Origin: Photobacterium ganghwense
GTDB taxonomy: Bacteria > Pseudomonadota > Gammaproteobacteria > Enterobacterales > Vibrionaceae
Reading direction: 5' to 3'
Assembly (NCBI RefSeq): GCF_003025595.1
Contig: NZ_PYMI01000001.1
Coordinates: 248,001-312,000, forward strand
DNA: 64,000 nucleotides
Numbering within the stretch: the stretch's first letter is position 1; every line of letters starts with the position of its first letter. Under the pieces are notes generated by a model. It was not told the origin of the DNA. It did no database searches and saw only the letters and a list, made by a program, of their open reading frames with translations. Positions 1-7,682 of the stretch are shown here, one piece after another. A program made the translations under genes and the position numbers.

Positions 1-17
1 AAGTCCGGTGCTCTTCA

Positions 18-227
18 TTAGAATCCGACTCCTGCTGGGCGGCGACGCCGAACATTGGTGATGCCTAATTGCATTTTGAGATCGTCAATATAGGCTCTCA
101 GTTCATGCACGTTCGCTCGGTTGTACTCCACCCGGCGGTCTCCTTTTTGAATGGACACCGCCATGGTTCCGGTCTGAATCTGGTGGTAAGCGTGTTCCGC
201 TTCATCCAGTCTTGCTTGTAAGCTCAT
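18..227 (-). CDS. Phage head-tail joining protein, gpW family
   Basis: A 69-residue protein that matches lambda gpW in length and layout: an N-terminal helix starting MSLQARLDEAEHAY, a central QKGDRRVEYNRANVHEL segment (lambda has a similar QKDGRRVEF stretch) and a basic C-terminus RRRRPAGVGF. gpW binds the portal vertex of the filled head and lets the tail attach. Its start lies directly at the end of the large terminase gene, the lambda order A-W, and the portal gene would be expected next, beyond the left edge of the window. Identification rests on length, sequence pattern and synteny. Confidence 0.88.
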   Translation of the reverse strand: MSLQARLDEAEHAYHQIQTGTMAVSIQKGDRRVEYNRANVHELRAYIDDLKMQLGITNVRRRRPAGVGF

Positions 228-2200
228 TATCCACCTTTAAGTCTGGCGGCTAGTTCAGCGATGCTGAGGCCGGAAGATTTCTTCTGTTGAACTGGCTCAG
301 GCTCCTGTAGCACCAAGCCGAATTTTTGAATAAGGATGTTTAACGCGGCATAGGCATAGTTCCAGCCATCCAGCGCTTCATCGTAGGGGTGGTATTGCTT
401 TATCCAGCGCCACATCTGGCGACCTGACTTACTGTGCTCGAGCTTTTTGTTGGCAGAGCACAGCTGTTTGAAAAACTCATCCCCGGCAATGGCATCATCC
501 ATCGGGAAGTGAACGCAGCCCGGTACCGGCTCGTTGCCGTTGGGTGTCAGGCATAACCGGCTGTACAGCCTTTGCTTGATACCATCGGTACCCAGCCGGG
601 TCAGGTACACTTTCTTGCTGTTTTTCTTGCGCGGGAAGTTTTGGATCGGCTTGCCGTATTGGTTTTCACCCTGAATCGGGATGACCCTGAGAACGCCGTG
701 TTTCCGGCTCATTTCATACACGTCATCGGTTTTGTGCCCCATGGCATCCCAGCACCAGAGCTGGACGTCCATTTCGGCCCCATTGCGCTTTTTGTAGGTA
801 TTGTTTAGCTCTTTACCGACCGTATCTTTCAGCACCTGGCTAGAAAGGTCGCCAACACGCACAATATGGTCAACCAGCCAGCACTCTTCACCGGCTCCCC
901 ATGCCCAGATGAACATCTCTATCCGGTCATCCTGGGTATCAATGCCACCGGTCAGTACCACCGCGCGATCCGGTACCGGATTTTGTTTCCGGTCTCCGGC
1001 CCACCAGATTTCGCGACGTGCTTTGAGTTGTTCCCAGTCCAGCTTGTCGCCGTTCTCACCTTCCCAGAGCTGGCCGAGAATGAGGTTCACAAAGGTCTTG
1101 AGTTTTGCCGGGTCGTTTTTCTTGGTCAGGTACTCGCGAACTAATCCAACCCAACCGTCAGTCATGGTGGTGTTGTACGCCGCCCAGCAATGGATACCGA
1201 CACTGACCGGGGTGCTGACGGGCTGATTGTCTATGTCAAAGAACTCCAACCCGTCCTTGGTCCAGGTGAAATCTTCGGCCATCCAGCGGCCAGCTTTCTC
1301 CATCTTCAGCAGGTCGCGGTAATAAATCGCCTGCTCGCACTCGATGCAGCGGTAATGGGCCGTTTTGGCTTTTTTCTCTATCGACGGCTGCTTGTTGTCC
1401 CATTTGAAGCCGTGTTTGGTTTCGTCCGAGCCCCATTCCAGCACCTGCTCATGGCCGCAATGCGGACAAGGGAGATAGAACCGGAATGTCAGCTCCATCT
1501 CCGCCATCAGTTTTTCGATATGGGATTCACCGGCGTTGGTCGGCGTCGTTCCCCAGCGCTCCATTGGGAACGCGGCACCGTCAAGTCGGGTGCGGGCAAG
1601 GGAAATTGGATCCCCTTCTTTGCCCAGCTCCCAGTCCCACCCGTCCACTTCGTCGCCAAATAAGGCGGCTTTGGTGATACGCCGCATGTTCTTCGGGGTA
1701 GCAGCACCTAAAATATCCAGAATCCAGCCGAGACCGACTTTCTTTTTGGTGGTGTTGTTTTGGTCTCTGGCGTTAAGGTACGGGAAGATCCGCCTGATGA
1801 TTGGCATTTCTTCCCAGGCACCGTCTATCTCATCAATGCAGAACCCTTTGGCATCATCATCCGTTGGCTGGTAAATCACGGTGTTTGTTTTGAACTGATG
1901 CAGCAAACATGAAACCGCAGCCACCAACATTTTTGACCAGCCGATGCGGGCCGATTTTTGAAACGCTAACCGGCGGATGGACCGGTTACACATCATGTTC
2001 AGGATCGCGACCTGAAACGGCAACGTGACCCAGGCACCTTCATCTTGTGAAGATCCTGAGGCCAGCCGGTAATGTTCATTCGCCCATTGCGTACCACTAA
2101 CCGGCGGTGTCCGCTTCATCCCCGACAAGCCACGCTGGACCGCCGAATGGATCGCCGTCCATGTAATCTGAGAAATCTGGTCGAACATCAGCACACTCAT
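227..2200 (-). CDS. Phage terminase large subunit, lambda gpA family
   Basis: About 657 residues, the usual size for the gpA family of packaging motor/nuclease. The N-terminal ATPase part carries the FQKSARIGWSK segment that serves as the P-loop in this family, followed by the IYQPTDDDAKGF region. A CPHCGHEQ...CIECEQ pair of CxxC motifs gives a zinc-ribbon-like insert. The C-terminal nuclease half has GGIDTQDDRIE and the WCWDAMGHKTDDV stretch. The reading frame extends upstream to a TTG at 2227; I prefer the ATG at 2200, but no strong ribosome site decides it. The gene overlaps the 3' end of the small terminase, as in lambda Nu1/A, and is followed by gpW. Confidence 0.95.
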   Translation of the reverse strand: MSVLMFDQISQITWTAIHSAVQRGLSGMKRTPPVSGTQWANEHYRLASGSSQDEGAWVTLPFQVAILNMMCNRSIRRLAFQKSARIGWSKMLVAAVSCLLHQFKTNTVIYQPTDDDAKGFCIDEIDGAWEEMPIIRRIFPYLNARDQNNTTKKKVGLGWILDILGAATPKNMRRITKAALFGDEVDGWDWELGKEGDPISLARTRLDGAAFPMERWGTTPTNAGESHIEKLMAEMELTFRFYLPCPHCGHEQVLEWGSDETKHGFKWDNKQPSIEKKAKTAHYRCIECEQAIYYRDLLKMEKAGRWMAEDFTWTKDGLEFFDIDNQPVSTPVSVGIHCWAAYNTTMTDGWVGLVREYLTKKNDPAKLKTFVNLILGQLWEGENGDKLDWEQLKARREIWWAGDRKQNPVPDRAVVLTGGIDTQDDRIEMFIWAWGAGEECWLVDHIVRVGDLSSQVLKDTVGKELNNTYKKRNGAEMDVQLWCWDAMGHKTDDVYEMSRKHGVLRVIPIQGENQYGKPIQNFPRKKNSKKVYLTRLGTDGIKQRLYSRLCLTPNGNEPVPGCVHFPMDDAIAGDEFFKQLCSANKKLEHSKSGRQMWRWIKQYHPYDEALDGWNYAYAALNILIQKFGLVLQEPEPVQQKKSSGLSIAELAARLKGG

Positions 2201-2681
2201 TTGACACAGCGGCGATTTCCGCCTCAAGGACTTCGATGGCTTCTGGCGGCATCTCTGGCCAGACTTTTTTCATCTTTGGTAGCAGGCCATCAAGGCGGGA
2301 AGTGAGACGGGAACTGACCTGTTGCAAGGTCTCGACAATGATCTGAATCGGGCCGTAGGATTTCTCAAACAAAACCCGCTTGGCTCGCTTCATGGCGATG
2401 GTTTCTTTCTTGTCTTCGTTGGCCAGCCGCTTCTTTTCAATCTCGAGGTCCTCTTCTTCATTTTCTGCCGGGGTTTCCGGTTTTGAATCGACCTGTTTTG
2501 CTTGCGATTTATAGCTGATGTACGCATGGGTACACGCTAAAGGATCCATGCCGTTCCGCCCCTTGGCGGCAGGCAGAACCCCTTGATTTAAAAGGTTTCT
2601 AACCTGCCTCTCACTGATACCAAGGAGCTTGGCAATATCCGACTGTGTGAACTTTTTGTCGGGATTGAATATGCTGCTCAT
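2097..2681 (-). CDS. Phage terminase small subunit, Nu1-like
   Basis: A 194-residue protein that starts with a winged helix-turn-helix of the Nu1 type (KFTQSDIAKLLGISERQVRNLLNQGVLP), which in lambda binds the cos site and recruits the large subunit. A highly charged linker (EEEDLEIEKKRLANEDKKE, about residues 75-95) and an amphipathic C-terminal part follow. It lies immediately upstream of, and overlaps, the large terminase. The family role is certain from the DNA-binding domain and neighbours; DNA sequence specificity cannot be read from here. Confidence 0.9.
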   Translation of the reverse strand: MSSIFNPDKKFTQSDIAKLLGISERQVRNLLNQGVLPAAKGRNGMDPLACTHAYISYKSQAKQVDSKPETPAENEEEDLEIEKKRLANEDKKETIAMKRAKRVLFEKSYGPIQIIVETLQQVSSRLTSRLDGLLPKMKKVWPEMPPEAIEVLEAEIAAVSNECADVRPDFSDYMDGDPFGGPAWLVGDEADTAG

Positions 2682-2747
2682 TCATGGTTAAAAACCGGAA
2701 ACCGGAAACCTCCAAAATCAAAAAAAATTTTTAACGAGGGCTTTTCT

Positions 2748-2800
2748 GCGAGGTTACACCCCCGTGGTAATTGCGGATCGCCAAAAGGACCCGTGACCTC
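2748..2800. other. Candidate cos (packaging) site
   Basis: The non-coding stretch just upstream of the small terminase contains, on the minus strand, a GC-rich block with ACGGGTCC, then GGCGATCCGC, then ACCACGGGGG. lambda has its cos site in this same position, before Nu1. The resemblance of the GGCGATCCG core to cos regions of other gpA-type phages is from memory and was not aligned. Placement is inferred mainly from gene order. Confidence 0.4.
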
Positions 2801-2840
2801 TGGCAGAGTGAGACCACGCAACCAAACATTCAAAGGCAAT

Positions 2841-2865
2841 AAAAAAGCCCAGCATGTAGCCGGGC
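2841..2865 (-). terminator. Intrinsic terminator after the lysis genes
   Basis: On the minus strand a GCCCGGC...GCTGGGC stem with one mismatch and a short ATGTA-type loop is followed by a run of six or seven T. It lies about 40 bp beyond the o-spanin stop, between the lysis cassette and the cos/terminase region. Confidence 0.65.
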
Positions 2866-2905
2866 AAACTGGAAACAAGTGGACATATTCAAAGCTGGGC
2901 GTCAG

Positions 2906-3181
2906 CTATTTTCTGGACTGCTTGTCTTGTACCCAGCGGTTAATCTTGTCTATCTTTCCTGCACACTGATCAAACGCCACTTTCCAAACGGGATCTCGTT
3001 CGTAGGCGTCACCATAGGTGTCGGGCTCTGAATCAAATGGCGGGGCGCAATCAACCAAGTAGGCTGGCGGCGGGAACAGATAAACCTCGTTAACTTTGGT
3101 GATGACTTCGGGTGTAGACGGCGCGCACCCCGTTAACAACAGCATCAGGAGGACGCTTATCCCGGCATTCATCTTTTGCAT
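2906..3181 (-). CDS. Rz1-like o-spanin lipoprotein
   Basis: A 91-residue protein with a short lipoprotein signal: charged MQKMN start, hydrophobic ISVLLMLLL and lipobox LTGC (Cys19). Its 5' part lies in another reading frame inside the 3' end of the Rz-like gene, the classic nested Rz/Rz1 arrangement. The outer-membrane lipoprotein is expected to pair with the inner-membrane i-spanin to fuse the two membranes in the last step of host lysis. It is longer than lambda Rz1 (60 residues) and less proline-rich apart from FPPPAY, which is common for diverged o-spanins. Confidence 0.85.
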   Translation of the reverse strand: MQKMNAGISVLLMLLLTGCAPSTPEVITKVNEVYLFPPPAYLVDCAPPFDSEPDTYGDAYERDPVWKVAFDQCAGKIDKINRWVQDKQSRK

Positions 3182-3497
3182 CTTCGAATCCCTTTCTGAT
3201 CACGGCCAAATCTTTTTCCAATTGCTTGCTGGCCACCCGTTGAGCCTGGTTCATTTCAACCGCGGCTAACTGATTGGCTACCATTTCCGATGTTAGCCTG
3301 GTCACTGTCTCATTCAGTGAGGCATTGTATGAAGTGGCCACTTCAGCCATTGACTGGTATTTCTCTTTATCAAGTTCTGACTGGTGCAGCTGCCGTTTGA
3401 GAAGGCCAATCTGAAATTGATTCAGAACCACGATGCCGAGCAGTGCTAAAGAAATCATGGCCCAGACATTGCTAAATATTCGCTTCAGGAACGCCAA
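3090..3497 (-). CDS. Rz-like i-spanin
   Basis: A 135-residue protein with one N-terminal transmembrane segment (about residues 12-33, VWAMISLALLGIVVLNQFQIGLL) and a long periplasmic part with coiled-coil character (RQLHQSELDKEKYQSMAEV and following). This is the type II inner-membrane topology of Rz. Its start overlaps the end of the endolysin gene and its end contains the start of the Rz1-like gene. Sequence similarity between spanins is low, so the call depends on topology, nesting and position. Confidence 0.85.
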   Translation of the reverse strand: MAFLKRIFSNVWAMISLALLGIVVLNQFQIGLLKRQLHQSELDKEKYQSMAEVATSYNASLNETVTRLTSEMVANQLAAVEMNQAQRVASKQLEKDLAVIRKGFEDAKDECRDKRPPDAVVNGVRAVYTRSHHQS

Positions 3498-4068
3498 GGC
3501 ACATCTCCGTTTCTTTCTGGCGGCGACTGATCAAGCCGGGCAGCTTTTTACCCCCACCATAAACCCAATAATTAAGCTCACGACAGGCTGAGTCATATCG
3601 ACCCGCCTTGATCTTGCGGTAAATGCGTGTCTCACTGCCGTCCCCGTTAAACCGGAATCGCGTACACCCAGTGTTAAAGATAAAGGACGTGAATGCGTCA
3701 ACTTGGCCCTGGCGTAAACCGGCGTCAGAGGCTGAGGCAGTGAGACATTGCTCGGATGACTGGATGTTCTTCACCCAATCTTTAGCAATTTGTTCCAGAC
3801 TAACCGGGCTATCCGGTACGCCGTAGGTATTACCTATACCATTGGTCACAAGGCCTGATGGGCATCGATATGGGTCCTGTCGGCAACCTTCTGCGTTACC
3901 AATTAACTCAAGGGCCGCAGGTGAAACCCGCAAGTTGCCCAGTGATTGACCATCAATCACAACCTGCCCCACGGATTGAGTAAAACCAGTGTCAGTGGTT
4001 GCGACACCACCAGTGATTAACGCGGCCACTGCCGCCACGGAACAAACAATGCGTTTCTTCAAGTTCAT
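3472..4068 (-). CDS. SAR-type GH24 endolysin (P1 Lyz-like, Cys-regulated)
   Basis: A 198-residue phage lysozyme that cuts the peptidoglycan glycan strand. The catalytic signature is NAEGCRQDPYRCPSGLVT: Glu60, Cys62, Cys69, Thr75. The offsets (+2, +9, +15 from Glu) equal those of phage P1 Lyz (Glu42, Cys44, Cys51, Thr57), in which the catalytic Cys is held in a disulfide until the signal-anchor-release (SAR) segment leaves the membrane. The N-terminus here is a weakly hydrophobic Ala/Gly/Thr-rich segment (about residues 7-24) with a Cys at position 9, comparable to the SAR-domain Cys of P1 Lyz. A pinholin-type holin is encoded directly upstream with a 4-nt overlap. Confidence 0.92.
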   Translation of the reverse strand: MNLKKRIVCSVAAVAALITGGVATTDTGFTQSVGQVVIDGQSLGNLRVSPAALELIGNAEGCRQDPYRCPSGLVTNGIGNTYGVPDSPVSLEQIAKDWVKNIQSSEQCLTASASDAGLRQGQVDAFTSFIFNTGCTRFRFNGDGSETRIYRKIKAGRYDSACRELNYWVYGGGKKLPGLISRRQKETEMCLGVPEANI

Positions 4069-4340
4069 GACTGGTCAACCTCGTTCATAATCTTCTTTTC
4101 ACGAGCCGATGAGTGCCTCAGAAGTTCATGGTTTTTGTGTTTGTAGTACCAGCTCAAACCGAAAGAAGCGATACCCAAGACAATTCCCACGATTACTCCC
4201 CACTCCTGAACGGTGAACAAACTAAAAAACGTCGACCAACCCGCCCAAAAGCGAGTTGAGCCAGTTGAGAGTTCTTCAGCCCTGACGGTGACAGGAAAAG
4301 CTGACCACCACACAGCGACTCTCTTTAACATGCTTTTCAT
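4065..4340 (-). CDS. Phage holin (probable pinholin, S21-like)
   Basis: A small membrane protein ending in a charged tail (KHKNHELLRHSSAREKKIMNEVDQS). From the start I prefer (MKSMLKRVAVWW, 91 residues) it has a clear transmembrane helix, VQEWGVIVGIVLGIASFGLSWYY, and a weaker hydrophobic stretch before it. Two segments and the pairing with a SAR endolysin match class II holins such as phage 21 S. The frame stays open to 4421, so the start is uncertain; none of the candidate starts has a strong ribosome site. It is the first gene after a terminator, as expected for a late lysis operon. Confidence 0.75.
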   Translation of the reverse strand: MKSMLKRVAVWWSAFPVTVRAEELSTGSTRFWAGWSTFFSLFTVQEWGVIVGIVLGIASFGLSWYYKHKNHELLRHSSAREKKIMNEVDQS

Positions 4341-4423
4341 TTCGTCTTGCATGATGATCAAAAAAGGCACCTCACGGTGCCCCCTCATAACAATGATTTG
4401 TATTTCCTGAATTTCAGGCATAA

Positions 4424-4444
4424 AAAAACCGCCAATTGGCGGTT
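4424..4444 (-). terminator. Terminator upstream of the lysis genes (tR'-like position)
   Basis: On the minus strand a perfect AACCGCC-AATT-GGCGGTT hairpin is followed by seven T and an A. It lies between the gene in the Q position (4487-5152) and the holin, where lambdoid phages carry the tR' terminator that the Q antiterminator must overcome to express late genes. Confidence 0.75.
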
Positions 4445-4486
4445 ATTAAGATATCTGTACATTTATCCATACTAGATATATATACA

Positions 4487-5152
4487 CTAATATGCCCCAC
4501 TTTTATTTTCAAGCACTTTTTTGAACAACGTCCGGGCTAATTGGTCATAGCTAATTAGCTGCGCCCGAATACTCTCAACATGTTGTTGCCAGGCCGACCA
4601 ATGGTTCTGATAATACCGTTGGCGCTTTTTCCAAAACGACTCGGAAAAATTGTCCTTCTCTTTACAGTCGAACTCCACCAGCGCGGCAATTAAGGCAGAA
4701 CGTGTCGTGACTGGTTGATATTGCAGCTCTGAATTGTGATAGCTAACATTGGCGCCTGAGGTTTGCTCCAACGCCAAACCACCAGCAATAAGTGGCACCA
4801 AAGTTTCTACCCTTTTAAACGTTCGCTCTTGAATGAAAACGCCATGCCCGGCCAAATTCATTGCCCAGTCATGAAGCAGGTGGCTGAACAAACGCTGTCG
4901 ATTTTCCTGAGCGTTCCAATAGGGTGAAGAGTAAGCAAACAGACTCCAGTCAGCCAGATGAGGGGATAGTTTTTCAATCTCATCGATAACGGCTAAGACT
5001 TTCGCACCATCTATTTTCGATGCGATCTCCATGTCAGCAGCACCGAAGCCGCCACCACCAACACCGTGATTGTATTTGGCCTTAATGCCTTCAGTCGCCA
5101 TCCCAATAGCCGCCGGCATACCCCAATTTTCGATATTCGTAATGAGTCCCAT
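4487..5152 (-). CDS. Unrecognised phage protein in the position of lambda Q
   Basis: A 221-residue soluble protein that I do not recognise by family. It is Trp- and Tyr-rich, with a glycine run near the N-terminus (NHGVGGGGFGAADMEIAS) and a basic, aromatic C-terminal half (FWKKRQRYYQNHWSAWQQHVESIR). There are no transmembrane segments and only one Cys, so it lacks the zinc-finger Cys pairs of lambda Q-type antiterminators. Its place is suggestive: the last gene before an intrinsic terminator and the lysis cassette. Late-gene antitermination is therefore a positional guess. Another start, at an ATG 12 codons further in, is possible. Confidence 0.6.
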   Translation of the reverse strand: MGLITNIENWGMPAAIGMATEGIKAKYNHGVGGGGFGAADMEIASKIDGAKVLAVIDEIEKLSPHLADWSLFAYSSPYWNAQENRQRLFSHLLHDWAMNLAGHGVFIQERTFKRVETLVPLIAGGLALEQTSGANVSYHNSELQYQPVTTRSALIAALVEFDCKEKDNFSESFWKKRQRYYQNHWSAWQQHVESIRAQLISYDQLARTLFKKVLENKSGAY

Positions 5153-5331
5153 GCCCTTACCACTGTCTATTTAACCAGTATTGTGAATTGAAATACAAAA
5201 GTAACACCGTGTCCAGTAGTAAAAACAAAGAATAAATAAAACCAATTTTTATCTTTATCATCTAACTATCGATCTGATAGCAATAAGAAAGGCGCACATT
5301 CACTTAAACACTCGCTATTTTGATAGTAAAG

Positions 5332-6690
5332 CTATTCACCGTTCCCCTTAAGTGAGGTATCTCTCTTCAAGAGCCAACTAAGTAACCCTATTCCCACCAA
5401 CGCTGAAAATAAGGATGCAGATAATATACCGAGCTTCGCTACATCAACGAGTTCAGGGCTCAAAGCTAAGTGGGCAATAAACAACGACATGGTGAATCCT
5501 ATACCAGCAAGCATGCCACCAGCAATAATGTAGAGCCAAGGTAGATCTGGCGGTCGCACAGCCAGCTTAGTTAATGTTGCTAATCCGCTAAACAAGATGA
5601 TTCCGGTGGGCTTCCCTATGACAAGGCCAGCAACAATAGCTGTATACAAGCTTCCGGATAGTTCCGAAAAAGAGATCTGTACGCCAGCGTTCGCGAAGGC
5701 AAAAAGAGGCATAATGACAAAACCAACCCAAGGATGCAGTAACATCTCTAAACGCTCTAATGGAGAAAGCGCTTCCCGAGCTGCTGCTTCGGCAGTTTTT
5801 AAGACTTTTCGATCAATCCGAAATTCACTGGGCTTGCTTGTTGCCGGAGCAGGAATGACACAATCCATTATAGTTAACAGACGCTCTTTACTGACCCAGC
5901 TGATTGTGGGCGTCATTAACCCCAAAATGACACCTGTAACCGTTGGGTGTATCCCAGACGCGTCCACCGAGAGCCATATCAGACCACCAATTAATGAATA
6001 AATAGCAATACTGCGAATACCGAGCTCAGCCATAGCCTTAATACCAATGACCCCAAGTGCCGCTATTCCAAGATAATAATAATTAATCTCTTCACCATAG
6101 CCGACCGCTACTACGATAATCGCACCTATGTCGTCGATAATCGCTAAAGAGAGCATAAATATTCGTAGACTTTTAGGAACACGGGGGCCAAGTAAGATAA
6201 GGCAAGCAATGACAAATGCTGTATCCGTCGCCATGACGATCCCCCAGCCATTTTGTCCCGGCTGATCTAATTGAAATACTAAATAGATTAATGCCGGAAC
6301 CAGCATGCCGCCCATTGCCCCTGAAATAGATAACATTGCTAAACGCGGCTTTTTTAATTCTCCCAAAACAATTTCACGCTTCAACTCCAATGCAACCAGA
6401 AAGAAAAACAGCGTCATCACAGCATCATTAATCCACTCCTGAAGTGAACGCGTATATTCGAACGAACCGGATTTTATACCGAGCGGGATCTCCCAGAACG
6501 ACAGGAAAGTCTCTGACCAGGGAGAATTAGAAAGTACTAAAGCGACAATAGTAAAAAATAGCAGTACAACCCCTGCAGCAGCCTCAATTTTCAGAAACCG
6601 AGTAACAGGTTGAGTTATCCAATCAACATATTCCTTCGGTAATTGAGTAGGATGCCCCCTCTCATTAGGACTAAAAGCTGTTTTCTTCAT
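5332..6690 (-). CDS. nhaA: Na+/H+ antiporter NhaA
   Basis: A 452-residue inner-membrane antiporter that exchanges Na+ or Li+ for H+ and supports salt and alkaline pH tolerance. The adjacent aspartates of the ion site are present in AIIDDIGAII (Asp186-Asp187, E. coli Asp163-Asp164), as is the Asp of MATDTAF (Asp156, E. coli Asp133). It is longer than E. coli NhaA (388) because of an extended loop around the middle (KPSEFRIDRKVLKTAEAAAREALSPLER). It overlaps hflC by 4 nt (ATGA), so it is the third gene of an hflK-hflC-nhaA unit. Finding it inside a prophage is unusual. Confidence 0.93.
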   Translation of the reverse strand: MKKTAFSPNERGHPTQLPKEYVDWITQPVTRFLKIEAAAGVVLLFFTIVALVLSNSPWSETFLSFWEIPLGIKSGSFEYTRSLQEWINDAVMTLFFFLVALELKREIVLGELKKPRLAMLSISGAMGGMLVPALIYLVFQLDQPGQNGWGIVMATDTAFVIACLILLGPRVPKSLRIFMLSLAIIDDIGAIIVVAVGYGEEINYYYLGIAALGVIGIKAMAELGIRSIAIYSLIGGLIWLSVDASGIHPTVTGVILGLMTPTISWVSKERLLTIMDCVIPAPATSKPSEFRIDRKVLKTAEAAAREALSPLERLEMLLHPWVGFVIMPLFAFANAGVQISFSELSGSLYTAIVAGLVIGKPTGIILFSGLATLTKLAVRPPDLPWLYIIAGGMLAGIGFTMSLFIAHLALSPELVDVAKLGILSASLFSALVGIGLLSWLLKRDTSLKGNGE

Positions 6691-7682
6691 GGGTTTTCTG
6701 ATTTTGCTTGATCACTTGCTGGTAGTTGTATCCTCTTCAGAAACTTAAATAAGTCACTATCAGTGGACAACACCAATGTAGTATTTTCTGACATGATCGT
6801 TTTATAGACTTGCAGCGTCCTAGTGAACTCATACAGGCTTACCGCCTGTGGGCTCTGGTTGTAAGCCTGCGCATAGATTTCTGCTGCTTTAGCGTCGGCA
6901 ACACCCCGAATTTCCTCCACTTCACGATAAGCTTCGGATTGAATTTTATTTAAATCTCGTACTCGATTACCACGAATTCTAGCTGCTTCACCGTACCCTT
7001 CAGACAAAAAACGCTCCGCAATCTGTCTACGTTCACTGATCATCCGGTCATAAATTTTGGGTCTCACACTTGCGTTATAGTTAATCCTTTTGAATCGGAT
7101 ATCCAATAACTCGATCCCGAAGACACGCACTTTATCAGCCGCGGCCATAAAAATTTCATCCTCCACCACCTGACGACCTTTATGGATGGGTACTAAGTTA
7201 CCCATTGTTAAATCACTACCACCCTCAGCCAATAGCGGATCTCTCAAAGGCAACCGATCTTTTGAGGTACGGATAATTTCTATCAATTCATGCTTTGCCA
7301 CCGCGTTACGCGTTTCACTTCCAAGAATGTCATCCAACCTGGACTGAGCACTCCGCTCGTCTCGGAGGCGAAGAAAATACTGTAAGGGCTCCGTTATCCT
7401 CCATCGGGCAAATAAATCGACTGAGATATATAGCTTATCTTTCGTAGGCATATCTGAAGGATTGCCATCCCACTCCAATATTCGCTTATCTATCGTATTG
7501 ACCTCTTGAATAAACGGTAATTTTACTTTGAGCCCAGCGCTCGTAATCGGCTGTCCGACAGGCTTACCAAATTGGGTTATAATGACCTGCTCAACTTCAC
7601 TCACTGTATAAAGGGTTCCTTTAGCTGCAAGCAGAACGAATACAAAAAGCAAAATGGCTATTAGTACAAAGAAATTTTTCAT
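6687..7682 (-). CDS. hflC: HflC-like SPFH/band 7 membrane protein
   Basis: A 331-residue protein with one N-terminal membrane anchor (residues 3-20) and an SPFH domain beginning TVSEVEQVIITQFGKPVG, followed by a long helical region with ARIRGNRVRDLNKIQSEAYREVEEIRGVADAKAAEIYAQAY, typical of HflC. In E. coli HflC forms a large periplasmic cage with HflK around the FtsH protease and changes its activity; the genes were named for the high-frequency-of-lysogeny effect of mutants on lambda. It overlaps hflK upstream and nhaA downstream by 4 nt each. This would be a second, phage-borne copy beside the expected chromosomal hflKC at hfq-hflX. Confidence 0.92.
   Translation of the reverse strand: MKNFFVLIAILLFVFVLLAAKGTLYTVSEVEQVIITQFGKPVGQPITSAGLKVKLPFIQEVNTIDKRILEWDGNPSDMPTKDKLYISVDLFARWRITEPLQYFLRLRDERSAQSRLDDILGSETRNAVAKHELIEIIRTSKDRLPLRDPLLAEGGSDLTMGNLVPIHKGRQVVEDEIFMAAADKVRVFGIELLDIRFKRINYNASVRPKIYDRMISERRQIAERFLSEGYGEAARIRGNRVRDLNKIQSEAYREVEEIRGVADAKAAEIYAQAYNQSPQAVSLYEFTRTLQVYKTIMSENTTLVLSTDSDLFKFLKRIQLPASDQAKSENP

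Noticed and set aside
2678..2878. Minus-strand frame of 66 codons between the lysis genes and terminase
   Set aside because: It covers the likely cos region and a terminator, has no good ribosome site and its composition is unlike a protein.
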